From Actinomycetes bacterium (GTDB lineage: Bacteria > Actinomycetota > Actinomycetes > Mycobacteriales > Mycobacteriaceae): DNA of 39,451 nucleotides. Under the pieces are notes generated by a model, which searched no databases, was not told the DNA's origin, and was given only the letters and a program-made list of their open reading frames with translations. The translations under genes were made by a program, and so were the position numbers. The stretch lies in the NCBI GenBank assembly GCA_023417985.1, contig JAEZDV010000139.1:1-39451 (forward strand). The letters run 5' to 3'. Shown here piece by piece: positions 24,543 through 32,480 of the stretch (positions are counted from its first letter, which is position 1; each line of letters begins with the position of its first letter).

Positions 24543-25384
24543 CGGCTCGCTCGTGTATCCGCTCGTGATCGCACACTGCTCGCAGCGCACACCCCGCCGT
24601 CGACGAGTACGTCCGTGCCAGTGACGAATCCTGCCTCATCGGAGAGCAGGAACGCGACGACCGCGGCGAGTTCTTCCGCCCGTCCGGTACGGGCGAGCGG
24701 TGTCATCGCCACCATCGCGCCCATCCGCTCGTTGTGCTCCGCCTCCTGGCGACCTTGAGGGGTGTCGATCATGCCCGGCGACACGGAACACGCCCGCGCC
24801 CCCACGGCGCCGAGGCGAACGGCTTCGTCCCGCGCGAACTGCTGCACACCGTATTTCGCCCACGCGTACGCGACTCCTGTGTGCTCGATCGCATCTCCCA
24901 GCGTTTCGCGCACGCGCTCGAGGAAGTCTCCGGCGAGCGGATCCGAAAGAACGGCGGTGACCTCCGGGGATGCGTGGATCTGACCGATGGTCGGCGCCAT
25001 CGAGGCGAAGTACACCGATGCGGTGCCGGCGACGGCGAGCGGCCTCAGTGCCTCCGCGAGCAGAGCCGTTCCGACGAGGTCGACCGAGAAGATACGACGC
25101 CAGTCGGCCATCGTGGGCGAAATGCCCGCGGCGTGGGCGACAGATCGCAGGGTGCCCAACTCGGCGACACGGCCGGCGAGTGCCGCGAGACCGTCGGTAT
25201 CGGTGACATCGAGGACGAAGGGTTCGACGCGCGTGCCGTCGGTCGACAGTTCCTCGGCCGCCGCGCGCACCGTCGCCTCGTCGAGGTCGACGAGCAGCAA
25301 CGTGTCGACCGTACCGACCATTCGCTGCGCGCAGGCGTATCCCATGCCGCGGCCGGCGCCGGTCGCGATTCCTACAGTTGCCAT
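24539..25384 (-). CDS. Short-chain dehydrogenase/reductase
   Basis: A 281-residue SDR from ATG 25384, 7 nt after AGGGGGA. GAGRGMG (9-15) is the nucleotide loop with Asp33/Asp35 in LVDLD (NAD preference), AAG is at 85-87, Ser128 in YFASMAP, and Tyr173/Lys177 in YAWAK. A roughly 25-residue insert between the Ser and the Tyr (residues 131-165) makes the lid longer than in FabG-like SDRs and resembles hydroxysteroid-dehydrogenase-type relatives. The C-terminal VDGGV is followed by a 16-residue Ser/Arg-rich tail. It follows the VOC gene by 39 nt and is coupled to the LLM gene by an ATGA overlap. It is predicted to oxidise a ring or side-chain hydroxyl. Confidence 0.88.
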   Translation of the reverse strand: MATVGIATGAGRGMGYACAQRMVGTVDTLLLVDLDEATVRAAAEELSTDGTRVEPFVLDVTDTDGLAALAGRVAELGTLRSVAHAAGISPTMADWRRIFSVDLVGTALLAEALRPLAVAGTASVYFASMAPTIGQIHASPEVTAVLSDPLAGDFLERVRETLGDAIEHTGVAYAWAKYGVQQFARDEAVRLGAVGARACSVSPGMIDTPQGRQEAEHNERMGAMVAMTPLARTGRAEELAAVVAFLLSDEAGFVTGTDVLVDGGVCAASSVRSRADTRASR

Positions 25385-25423
25385 CTCGGTCCCCCTGGTT
25401 TGTCGCCGGTTCGTTCGTGACAT

Positions 25424-25867
25424 TCAGCGTTGCGCTGCCCAGCAGCCGGACAATCCGGGTTCTGCTGCGCGCGTGACAAGTTCGACAAGCAGTCCGGTGC
25501 GGCTGCGTGCGAACGCGAAGAACAACCCGCCGTCGGGCGCGGCACGGGTCGCTTCGACGGTGTAACCCTGACGCTCGAGATCTGCAACATCCGCGTCCAA
25601 GTCGTCGGACCAGTATCCGAGGTGATGCACCCCGGAGGTCGCCTGCCACATCGTTCCGGGAACGCTCGTGACCACTTCGATGCGCGGTGTCGTCACGGAA
25701 TATGAACATTCGAGGGTCACCACGGCGTCACCGCTCGGGAGGGCAACAGAAACGGGGCCACCCACTTCGGGGCCCCAGCTGTATCCGAGGAGGTTCGACA
25801 ACTCGTCCCGCACTGCCCTCGGATCATCGGTGACCATCCCGAAATGGAACAGATCCTCTGCCTTCAC
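25424..25867 (-). CDS. VOC-superfamily (glyoxalase/methylmalonyl-CoA epimerase-like) protein
   Basis: A 147-residue protein of two beta-alpha-beta3 modules, starting at GTG 25867, 5 nt after CGGAGG. Candidate metal ligands typical of the fold are His8 (LFHFGMV), Glu65 (RIEVV), His82 (VHHLGYWSDDL) and Glu129 (LLVELVT), an H-E-H-E set as in methylmalonyl-CoA epimerase and glyoxalase. An upstream in-frame extension would run through the promoter palindromes and is rejected. It is first in the VOC-SDR-LLM operon and divergent from the acyl-CoA dehydrogenase operon. The role could be epimerisation of a CoA thioester or an isomerase step. The reaction is not determinable from sequence. Confidence 0.85.
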   Translation of the reverse strand: MKAEDLFHFGMVTDDPRAVRDELSNLLGYSWGPEVGGPVSVALPSGDAVVTLECSYSVTTPRIEVVTSVPGTMWQATSGVHHLGYWSDDLDADVADLERQGYTVEATRAAPDGGLFFAFARSRTGLLVELVTRAAEPGLSGCWAAQR

Positions 25868-25912
25868 TGCAGCCTCCGAACGTAGGGGTTTCGCAACGAC
25901 CGCAACCCGTGT

Positions 25913-25948
25913 AAGAATCCTATTCTGAGTTGCGAGAAAGATATTCTC
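25913..25948. promoter_or_regulatory. Tandem candidate operators in the VOC / acyl-CoA dehydrogenase divergent promoter
   Basis: Two copies of the shared palindrome: AAGAA-TCCTA-TTCTG at 25913-25927 (perfect AGAA/TTCT core) and GAGAA-AGATA-TTCTC at 25934-25948 (perfect 5-bp arms). Their centres are 21 bp apart, about two helical turns, so dimers could bind on one face. The second ends 20 nt before the ATG at 25969. Confidence 0.7.
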
Positions 25949-25968
25949 ACAGTTGGAGAGGAGGCACA

Positions 25969-27270
25969 ATGTCGTGGGACTTCGAAACCGATCCCGAGTA
26001 CCAGGAGAAACTGGACTGGGCCGACACATTCGTGCGTAACGAGGTAGAGCCACTCGACCTGGTGTGGGAACACCAGCAGTTCGTGCCGCTCGACGGGCTC
26101 CGGCGCAAGGCGATCGACCCCCTCAAGGAACAGGTTCGGCAGCAAGGGCTCTGGGCCACGCATCTCGGCCCCGAACTCGGTGGCCAGGGCTACGGCCAGC
26201 TCAAGCTCGCGTTGCTCAACGAAATCCTCGGTCGATCCTCCTGGGCGCCGATCGTGTTCGGATGCCAGGCCCCGGACACCGGTAACGCCGAGATCATCGC
26301 CCACTACGGCACCCCCGAGCAGAAGGCGCGCTACCTGCAGCCCCTGCTGGACGGTGAGATGTTCTCCTCGTACTCGATGACCGAACCTCAGGGCGGTGCC
26401 GACCCCGCGCAGTTCCGGACCCGAGCGGTCAAGGACGGCAACGACTGGGTCATCAACGGCTGGAAGTACTTCTCCTCCAACGCGCGGACCGCAGCGTTCC
26501 TCATCGTGATGGTCGTGACCGACCCCGACGTGCCGGTACACAAGGGAACGTCCATGTTCCTCGTCCCCACCGACACCCCGGGAGTCGAAATCGTCCGGAA
26601 CGTCGGCCTGTACGGCGAACCGATGAACGACGGCACCCACGCACTCATCCACTACAACAACGTCCGCGTGCCACACGAGGCACTCCTCGGTGCCGAGGGC
26701 CAGGCCTTTGCAGCAGCCCAGACACGCCTCGGCGGCGGCCGGATCCACCACGCGATGCGGACGATCGGCCTCGCGCAGAAGGCCGTCGACATGATGTGCG
26801 AGCGCGTCCTGAGCCGCGAGACCGCAGGCAGCCGGCTCGCCGACAAGCAGACCGTGCAGGGCTACATCGCCGACTCGTACGCGCAGCTCGCCCAGTTCCG
26901 GCTGTTCGTACTGAACACGGCCTGGAAGATCGACAAGTACAACGACTACAAGAAGGTCCGCAAGGACATCGCCACCGCGAAGATCGTGATGCCGACCGTC
27001 CTGCACGACATCGCTTGGCGCGCAATGCAGGTGCACGGCGCTCTCGGTGTCACCAACGAAATGCCGTTCTTCAGGATGATCCACGGCGCCGCCGTGATGG
27101 GCCTTGCCGACGGGCCGACCGAGGTGCACAAGACCACGGTGGCCAAGCAGGTCCTGCGCGACTACCGGCCGACCGACGATATGTGGCCGTCGGAGTGGAT
27201 TCCGAAGAAGCAGGAAGCAGCCCGGGCGAAACTCGCCGACTACCTCGAACTCGAAGTGGGAAACCAGTGA
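25969..27270 (+). CDS. Acyl-CoA dehydrogenase (ACAD10/11-like)
   Basis: A 433-residue FAD enzyme. ATG 25969 follows GGAGAGGAGG. The earlier in-frame start lies inside the operator region and is rejected. FAD and substrate motifs are YSMTEPQGGADPAQF, VINGWKYFSSNA and, near the C-terminus, MQVHGALGVTNEMPFFRM. The architecture and its partner, an APH-type kinase overlapping by 4 nt (GTGA), match the two halves of eukaryotic ACAD10/ACAD11. Those phosphorylate a 4-hydroxyacyl-CoA and then eliminate phosphate in the dehydrogenase active site. It may therefore handle 4-hydroxylated acids rather than only alpha,beta-desaturation. It is the first gene of a four-gene operon under two palindromes. Confidence 0.92.
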   Translation: MSWDFETDPEYQEKLDWADTFVRNEVEPLDLVWEHQQFVPLDGLRRKAIDPLKEQVRQQGLWATHLGPELGGQGYGQLKLALLNEILGRSSWAPIVFGCQAPDTGNAEIIAHYGTPEQKARYLQPLLDGEMFSSYSMTEPQGGADPAQFRTRAVKDGNDWVINGWKYFSSNARTAAFLIVMVVTDPDVPVHKGTSMFLVPTDTPGVEIVRNVGLYGEPMNDGTHALIHYNNVRVPHEALLGAEGQAFAAAQTRLGGGRIHHAMRTIGLAQKAVDMMCERVLSRETAGSRLADKQTVQGYIADSYAQLAQFRLFVLNTAWKIDKYNDYKKVRKDIATAKIVMPTVLHDIAWRAMQVHGALGVTNEMPFFRMIHGAAVMGLADGPTEVHKTTVAKQVLRDYRPTDDMWPSEWIPKKQEAARAKLADYLELEVGNQ

Positions 27271-28289
27271 TCGACACCTCGCGACTCGCCGAATGGATGG
27301 ACGAGCAGGGCCTGCCCGGCAAGGGTGCGCCGCTCGAAGCCAAGTACCTGTCCGGCGGTACCCAGAACGAAATCTACAAGCTCACCCGTGACGACTTCAC
27401 CAGCGTCATCCGCATCCCGCCGGCTGCGGCACCCGCCGACCGCGACAAGGGCATCATGCGCGAATGGCGCATCATCCAGGGCCTCGACGGCACCGATGTC
27501 CCGCACACCGAAGCCGTCGCGGCCTGCGAGGACAAATCCGTCCTGGGCCGGTCGTTCTACCTCATGGGATACGTCGACGGATGGTCGCCGATGGATCACC
27601 GGGAGGCGTGGCCGGCACCGTTCGACACCGATCTCGATGCGCGCGCGGGCCTGGCGTATCAGCTCGCCGAGGGCATCGCGCTGCTGTCGAAGGTCGACTG
27701 GAAAGCTCAGGGCCTGCAGGATCTCGGCCGCCCCGAGGGTTTCCACGACCGTCAGGTCGACCGCTGGACCACGTTCTTCGAACGGATCAAGGGACGTGAG
27801 ATCGAAGGTCTCGACGTCGCCACCAAGTGGCTGCAAAACCACCGCCCGCTCGACTACATCCCGGGCCTCATGCACGGCGACTACCAGTTCGCCAACGTGA
27901 TGTTCAAGCATGGAGCCCCTGCCGAACTCGCTGCCCTCGTCGACTGGGAGATGGGTACCGTCGGCGATCCCAAGCTCGACCTGGCATGGATGGTCATGAA
28001 CTGGCCCGAGGACATGAACTCGCCGAGTGCCGCCGAAGCCACGTATGTCGATCTACGGGGAATGCCGAACCGCTCTCAGCTCGTTCAGCACTACTCGGAG
28101 ATCTCCGGACGTCAGGTCGACGACCTCGACTACTACCTCGTGCTGGCCAAGTGGAAGCTGGCGATCGTCCTGGAGCAGGGCTTCCAGCGCGCCGGCGACG
28201 ACCCCAAACTGCAGTCGTACGGGCCGGTGATCGTCAACCTGATGAAGTCGGCCGCGGACCTGGCCGAATCCACGGGGTACAAGGGATGA
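27267..28289 (+). CDS. APH-family phosphotransferase (4-hydroxyacyl-CoA kinase-like)
   Basis: A 340-residue protein from GTG 27267, coupled to the acyl-CoA dehydrogenase stop by a GTGA overlap. The protein-kinase-like fold is shown by the ATP loop LSGGTQNEIYKLT (28-40), the catalytic Brenner motif MHGDYQFANVMF (Asp205, Asn210) and the metal-binding VDWEMGTVGDP (225-235). It resembles the N-terminal kinase half of ACAD10/11 and LvaA-type kinases of levulinate catabolism more than antibiotic-resistance APHs. An intact catalytic set suggests an active kinase for a hydroxyacyl-CoA. An aminoglycoside-resistance role is unlikely given the operon. Confidence 0.88.
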   Translation: MIDTSRLAEWMDEQGLPGKGAPLEAKYLSGGTQNEIYKLTRDDFTSVIRIPPAAAPADRDKGIMREWRIIQGLDGTDVPHTEAVAACEDKSVLGRSFYLMGYVDGWSPMDHREAWPAPFDTDLDARAGLAYQLAEGIALLSKVDWKAQGLQDLGRPEGFHDRQVDRWTTFFERIKGREIEGLDVATKWLQNHRPLDYIPGLMHGDYQFANVMFKHGAPAELAALVDWEMGTVGDPKLDLAWMVMNWPEDMNSPSAAEATYVDLRGMPNRSQLVQHYSEISGRQVDDLDYYLVLAKWKLAIVLEQGFQRAGDDPKLQSYGPVIVNLMKSAADLAESTGYKG

Positions 28290-29071
28290 CCAGCGCGGCA
28301 ACGGAGGGACTCGTCCGGGAGCAGCACGGAGCGGTTCTGGTGCTGCGCATCGACCGGCCCGACGCGCGGAACGCGCTGACGGGAGAGGTGATCCGCGGAA
28401 TCGGTGCCGCCGTCGCGGAGGCCGAATCGAATCCGGAAATCCGGGTGGTCGTACTCACCGGCACCGGTGATCGCGCGTTCTGTGCGGGTATGGATCTGCG
28501 GGCATTCGCGCGTGGTGACGACATCGGGCTCGGATCCGACGAGGCCGCCGCCGCTTACTCGCGGCTCAGCCAGGGAAAGCTCGGCGTACCGGTTATCGGT
28601 GCCGCGAACGGCAGCGCTGTGGGCGGCGGACTCGAACTTCTTCTCGGCGCTGACATCATCGTCGCGTCGTCGGAGGCGAAGTTCGGTCTACCCGAGGTCA
28701 AGCGGGGTCTCTTCCCGGCGGGCGGGGGCACCTCCATCGGGACGCGTATCCCGGTGGGCGCGGCCCTCGAGATCGCTCTGACCGGTGATCCGATCACCGC
28801 GCAGCGCGGCTACGAACTGGGTCTGGTCAACGCCGTGGTCGAACCGGGCGAGGTTATGAATACCGCCCTGGACTACGCGCGGCGGATCGCTGCGAACGCA
28901 CCGCTCGGTCTGGCGGCGGTCAAGGAACTCGTACGATCGTCGCCGACCGATCCGGAATTTGCGTCCGAACGCCTCGCCTACTGGCAGTCGCTTGTATTCG
29001 CCAGTGACGACGCCAAGGAAGGCGCCGCGGCATTCATGGAGAAGCGGGCGCCGGCCTGGCAGGGGCGATGA
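28286..29071 (+). CDS. Enoyl-CoA hydratase/isomerase (crotonase family)
   Basis: A 261-residue crotonase. The start at ATG 28286 overlaps the kinase stop (ATGA), with AAGGG just upstream. Much longer in-frame extensions are shadows over the kinase gene. The oxyanion-hole segment is DRAFCAGMDL (62-71), and both hydratase glutamates are present: Glu117 in GGGLELLLGAD and Glu137 in GLPEVKRG. A standard syn-hydration of a 2-enoyl-CoA is therefore expected, which fits the preceding ACAD/kinase pair delivering an enoyl-CoA. It is coupled by 4 nt to the following oxidoreductase gene. Confidence 0.92.
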   Translation: MTSAATEGLVREQHGAVLVLRIDRPDARNALTGEVIRGIGAAVAEAESNPEIRVVVLTGTGDRAFCAGMDLRAFARGDDIGLGSDEAAAAYSRLSQGKLGVPVIGAANGSAVGGGLELLLGADIIVASSEAKFGLPEVKRGLFPAGGGTSIGTRIPVGAALEIALTGDPITAQRGYELGLVNAVVEPGEVMNTALDYARRIAANAPLGLAAVKELVRSSPTDPEFASERLAYWQSLVFASDDAKEGAAAFMEKRAPAWQGR

Positions 29072-30045
29072 ACACCGTGCGGGCAGCGGTCTGTCCCGAG
29101 TACGGGCCGCCGGAGATCGTCGAAATACGGGATCTTCCGTCACGCCCGCTCGAGCCCGGCCAGGTCCGGGTGCGAGTGGGTGCGGCCGCGGTGAACTTCC
29201 CCGACGTGCTGCTGGTGGCGGACAAGTACCAGATCAGTGTGCCGCCGCCGTTCGTTCCCGGCAGTGAATACGCGGGCGTCGTCGCCGAAACATGCGGCGA
29301 AATCGGCGGTTTCAAGGTCGGTGACAGGGTCACGGGCACTGGACTGGTGGGAGCGTTCGCCGAAGAAGTGGTGACGTCAACGGCAGCCTTGAAGGCAATC
29401 CCCGACGGCATCGACGACCGCACTGCAGCGTCCTTCGGCGTGGCACACCGCACGGCCTATCACACCCTCCGGTCCGTGGCTCGTCTCCGATCGGGTGAGC
29501 GACTCGTCGTTCTCGGTGCGGGCGGCGGCGTCGGCCTCGCGGCAGTACAACTCGGTGTCGCACTGGGGGCGTCGGTGACGGCAGTCGCTTCGTCGGCCGA
29601 CAAACTCGCGATCACCGAGAAGTACGGAGCCGAGCATCTCGTCGACCACCGGGCAGGTGATCTGCGGACTGCGCTGAAGGCGGTGTTACCCGAGGGGTCG
29701 GATGTCGTGGTCGATCCGGTCGGCGGCGACCTGTCCGTGCCGGCACTGCGGTCGCTCGCCCGGGGCGGACGATTCGTCACGGTCGGGTACGCATCCGGAA
29801 CGATCCCGAAGATCCCGTTGAATCTCGTTCTGGTGAAGGGAATCCGGGTCATGGGATTCCAGTTCCAGGACCTCGACCCGGACGAGTACCGGCGCAACGA
29901 AGCGGAACTCGTCGACCTCCTGCTGTCCGGCCGAGCGGTGCCCCACATCGGGGCGGAGTATTCGCTCGAAGATGCGTCTCTCGCGCTGCGGCACGTCGCA
30001 GACGGGCGAGCGATCGGCAAGGTGGTCGTGAACATCCCGCAGTGA
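29068..30045 (+). CDS. Zinc-independent MDR / NADPH:quinone oxidoreductase-like protein
   Basis: A 325-residue medium-chain dehydrogenase/reductase starting at the ATGA overlap at 29068. It has a GroES-like N-terminal half with VNFPDVLLVADKY (42-54) and PFVPGSEYAGVV. The Rossmann half has VLGAGGGVGLAAVQLG and GGRFVTVGYASG. The structural and catalytic zinc cysteines of alcohol dehydrogenases are absent, so it belongs to the quinone-oxidoreductase or enoyl-reductase branch. It could reduce an enone or enoyl-CoA intermediate with NADPH. It is last in its operon and followed by a strong terminator. Confidence 0.9.
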   Translation: MNTVRAAVCPEYGPPEIVEIRDLPSRPLEPGQVRVRVGAAAVNFPDVLLVADKYQISVPPPFVPGSEYAGVVAETCGEIGGFKVGDRVTGTGLVGAFAEEVVTSTAALKAIPDGIDDRTAASFGVAHRTAYHTLRSVARLRSGERLVVLGAGGGVGLAAVQLGVALGASVTAVASSADKLAITEKYGAEHLVDHRAGDLRTALKAVLPEGSDVVVDPVGGDLSVPALRSLARGGRFVTVGYASGTIPKIPLNLVLVKGIRVMGFQFQDLDPDEYRRNEAELVDLLLSGRAVPHIGAEYSLEDASLALRHVADGRAIGKVVVNIPQ

Positions 30046-30070
30046 GCGGTGGACCCGCCGGAAAACACAC

Positions 30071-30102
30071 GAAACGGCCCGCCCTCGAGGGCGGGTCGTT
30101 TC
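30071..30102. terminator. Strong bidirectional hairpin terminator
   Basis: GAAACG-G-CCCGCCC, loop TCGA, GGGCGGG-T-CGTTTC: a 14-bp stem including one G-T pair. It lies between the plus-strand stop at 30045 and the minus-strand stop at 30113. Confidence 0.88.
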
Positions 30103-30112
30103 GCATGTGCCG

Positions 30113-30598
30113 TCAGCGAATGCTGGTGAGGGTGCCTGTCGGCATCGCCCCCACGCTATCGGTCCGGAATGACTCGGTCGGCCCGACGTGCACCGGCGCA
30201 TCGTTCGCGGCCTGGAGCGCGTGGGCCTTGAAAACCCTTGCGGCTCTGCTCAACCGGTGCTGCTTGGAGCCGAACCGGGAGTCGAGCTCGGAAGGAACGT
30301 TCTCACCCCACATCGTGATCGTCGTGGGGTGCTTCGCCAGCGTCTCGAGCAGCCCCTGGCGGATGCGGGCATCATTCTCGTACAGATCCGCCGCCACTGC
30401 GACGGTGTCGGGCATAGGACCGTGCGGCGAACACTTCAGCGCCGACTCCAGTTCGACCGTGGTGGCACCGAGGATCTCGAGCGGTCGGATATCCACGTTG
30501 CCGGGCACCAGGACGACGACCTCCCACCCTGCCGCGACCTGGTCGTACAGCCAGCCGCCGGTGTAGCGCACGGCATCGGCGACGCGGGGCGCGACCAC
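30113..30598 (-). CDS. Uncharacterised protein coupled to a TetR gene
   Basis: A 161-residue protein I do not recognise by function. It looks like a conserved actinobacterial family: VAPRVADAVRYTGGWLYDQV, WEVVVLVPGNVDIRPLEILG and then HRLSRAARVFKAHALQAA near the C-terminus. The alternating beta/alpha pattern, with hydrophobic strands near 28-35 and a Gly-rich first loop, suggests a small Rossmann-like domain. There is no signal peptide or membrane segment. The frame is open well upstream into the TetR gene. GTG 30598 is chosen because GAGAAGG lies 9 nt before it and it starts 14 nt after the TetR stop. ATG 30706 would overlap TetR by 94 nt and is the alternative. It is co-transcribed with the regulator. 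Confidence 0.65.
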   Translation of the reverse strand: MVAPRVADAVRYTGGWLYDQVAAGWEVVVLVPGNVDIRPLEILGATTVELESALKCSPHGPMPDTVAVAADLYENDARIRQGLLETLAKHPTTITMWGENVPSELDSRFGSKQHRLSRAARVFKAHALQAANDAPVHVGPTESFRTDSVGAMPTGTLTSIR

Positions 30599-30612
30599 TG
30601 CCAGCCGCCTTC

Positions 30613-31215
30613 TCAGGATGTGCTTGCGGGCGTGAGCTGTTGCTCGAGAGACCGTGTGTAGTCCGCGAAAATCTCGGTCAGAGGGAGCGAACGATCGAGT
30701 AGCCATGAAGTTTCCATTCCGTTGAGGAAAGCGACAATCTCTACCGCCTTGACGGCTGGGTCCAGATCCGTTCGGTATCGTCCGGAGCGTTGTCCGCGCC
30801 GGATCCCGGCCTCGACTGTCCCGAGGGCCGCTCGATAACGACCGAGTAGGCGATCGTGCAGTGGCGCATCCGATTCGAGATTCTCGATGAGGAGGACCGT
30901 GTACATCCCCACTTGATCCGGAAAGTCCCGGTAGCGACCGGGGATCTTCCTGATCTGTTCGATGAGATCTCCCGACAGATCCACACGAGCAAGGTCGTCG
31001 GCGTCCCGCGCGTCGAGCACGGCGTGCAGCAACTCCGTCTTCGAATCGAAGTGATGCAGCAGACCCGCCGGGCTCAATCCCGCCTCCCGCGCGATCTGCG
31101 CAACGCTGGTGCCCCGCCACCCGTACCTCACCAGTAACCGTTGGGCGACGCCTAGAATTTGCGCCCTCCGATCCTCACCCCTGGCGAGGAGTGTGTCGTA
31201 CGCCCGGTGTTGCAA
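30613..31215 (-). CDS. TetR-family transcriptional regulator
   Basis: A 200-residue regulator. The helix-turn-helix is at about 16-62: RRAQILGVAQRLLVRYGWRG, then TSVAQIAREAGLSPAGLLHHFDSKTELLHAVL. It is followed by an alpha-helical sensor domain. The start used is TTG 31215, which has GGAG 4 nt upstream. It lacks an ATG nearby, so the exact start is uncertain by a few residues. It is co-transcribed with the unknown protein downstream. Upstream is an imperfect region with a CCGAAC...GTTCGG inverted repeat that may be its own operator. It is the second candidate regulator for the GAGAA-N5-TTCTC sites. Confidence 0.9.
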   Translation of the reverse strand: MQHRAYDTLLARGEDRRAQILGVAQRLLVRYGWRGTSVAQIAREAGLSPAGLLHHFDSKTELLHAVLDARDADDLARVDLSGDLIEQIRKIPGRYRDFPDQVGMYTVLLIENLESDAPLHDRLLGRYRAALGTVEAGIRRGQRSGRYRTDLDPAVKAVEIVAFLNGMETSWLLDRSLPLTEIFADYTRSLEQQLTPASTS

Positions 31216-31248
31216 CGCTCCGGTTCCCCTCCCTCGTCGACCAACCTA

Positions 31249-31273
31249 CCGAACACACATTAAGTCGGTTCGG
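31249..31273. promoter_or_regulatory. Inverted repeat upstream of the second TetR gene
   Basis: CCGAAC (31249-31254) and GTTCGG (31268-31273) form perfect 6-bp arms with a 13-nt spacer, 33 nt upstream of the TetR start. It is in the 116-nt gap between the TetR start and the thiolase stop and is a plausible autoregulatory operator. Its sequence differs from the island palindrome. Confidence 0.4.
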
Positions 31274-31331
31274 GTCGATGTGACAAGGGTCTCATCGGGT
31301 TTATTTTTCAACTCGAGTCACATTCCTGCCC

Positions 31332-32480
31332 TCAACGGCCCGCCAACTCGACGATCGTCGCGTTCGCCGTCCCTCCGCCCTCGCACATGGTCTGCAATCC
31401 GTAGCGCAACCCCTGATCGCGCATGTGGTGGATCATCCTCGTCATGAGAACCGCGCCGGACCCTCCGAGCGGATGCCCGAGCGCGATTGCACCGCCGAGC
31501 GGATTGACCCGCTCGATGTCTGCACCGGTTTCGGCGAGCCAGGCGAGCGGTACCGACGCGAACGCTTCGTTGACTTCGAAGACGCCCACGTCACCGACCG
31601 CGATGCCCGCCTTGGCGAGCACCTTCTCCGTCGCGGGGATCGGTCCGGTCAGCATGAGAACGGGGTCCGATCCGGCGACCGCACCGGCGCGATACCGGAC
31701 GAGGGGCGTCAACCCCAGCTCTCTCGCCTTCTCGGAAGTGGTCACCAGCAGAGCGGCCGCACCGTCCGAGATCTGCGACGAATTGCCGGCGTGGATGACG
31801 CCGTCCTCGGCGAACGCCGGCTTCAAGCCGGCGAGCTTGTCCACGGTGCTGCCCCGGCGGATTCCCTCGTCCGCAGACACCACGCCGTCGCCCACAGCGA
31901 CCGGCACGATCTGATCGTCGAACGCACCGCGGTCCTGCGCCGCAGCGGCGCGCTCGTGCGAGAGCACCGAATACTCGTCCAGGCGAGTCCGCGAAAGGCC
32001 CCACTTCTGTGCGATCTTCTCCGCCGAGATTCCCTGATTGAACGGGAACCCGTCGTAACGGTCGAGAGCCTTGGGACCGTAGGGCATACCCGTGCCCCGC
32101 GCCGCACCGAGCGGTACCCGGCTCATCACCTCGACACCGCCGGCGACAACGACGTCCTGCTGCCCGGACATCACTGCCTGCGCTGCGAAGTCCAGTGCCT
32201 GCTGACTCGAGCCGCAGGCGCGGTTGACGGTGGTACCCGGAATCGACTCGGGCCATCCGGCAGCGAGCACCGAGTAACGCCCGACGTTGCTGGACTGGTC
32301 GCCCACCTGCGACACGCAACCCCACACCACATCGTCGATCACTGCGGGATCGATACCCGTGCGCTCGGCGAGTGCCTGAAGAATGTGCGCCGAAAGATCC
32401 ACCGGATGCACACCCGACAGTCCTCCGTTGCGCTTGCCGACAGGCGTGCGGATCGCCTCGACGATGACTACTTCACGCAT
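31332..32480 (-). CDS. Acetyl-CoA acyltransferase (thiolase)
   Basis: A 382-residue thiolase with the complete catalytic set: nucleophile Cys89 in VNRACGSSQQ, His336 in GHPLGGSGA, and Cys366 in MCEGGGTANA. It is therefore a true Claisen thiolase, unlike the Cys-less fusion at 7785. ATG 32480 follows GGGAGAGA and overlaps the preceding enoyl-CoA hydratase stop by 8 nt. It is last in the six-gene minus-strand operon and should carry out the final cleavage of a beta-ketoacyl-CoA to acetyl-CoA or propionyl-CoA plus a shortened acyl-CoA. Confidence 0.95.
   Translation of the reverse strand: MREVVIVEAIRTPVGKRNGGLSGVHPVDLSAHILQALAERTGIDPAVIDDVVWGCVSQVGDQSSNVGRYSVLAAGWPESIPGTTVNRACGSSQQALDFAAQAVMSGQQDVVVAGGVEVMSRVPLGAARGTGMPYGPKALDRYDGFPFNQGISAEKIAQKWGLSRTRLDEYSVLSHERAAAAQDRGAFDDQIVPVAVGDGVVSADEGIRRGSTVDKLAGLKPAFAEDGVIHAGNSSQISDGAAALLVTTSEKARELGLTPLVRYRAGAVAGSDPVLMLTGPIPATEKVLAKAGIAVGDVGVFEVNEAFASVPLAWLAETGADIERVNPLGGAIALGHPLGGSGAVLMTRMIHHMRDQGLRYGLQTMCEGGGTANATIVELAGR

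Noticed and set aside
27267..28289. Aminoglycoside resistance gene
   Set aside because: The APH fold is present, but operon coupling to an acyl-CoA dehydrogenase points to an ACAD10/11-type metabolic kinase.
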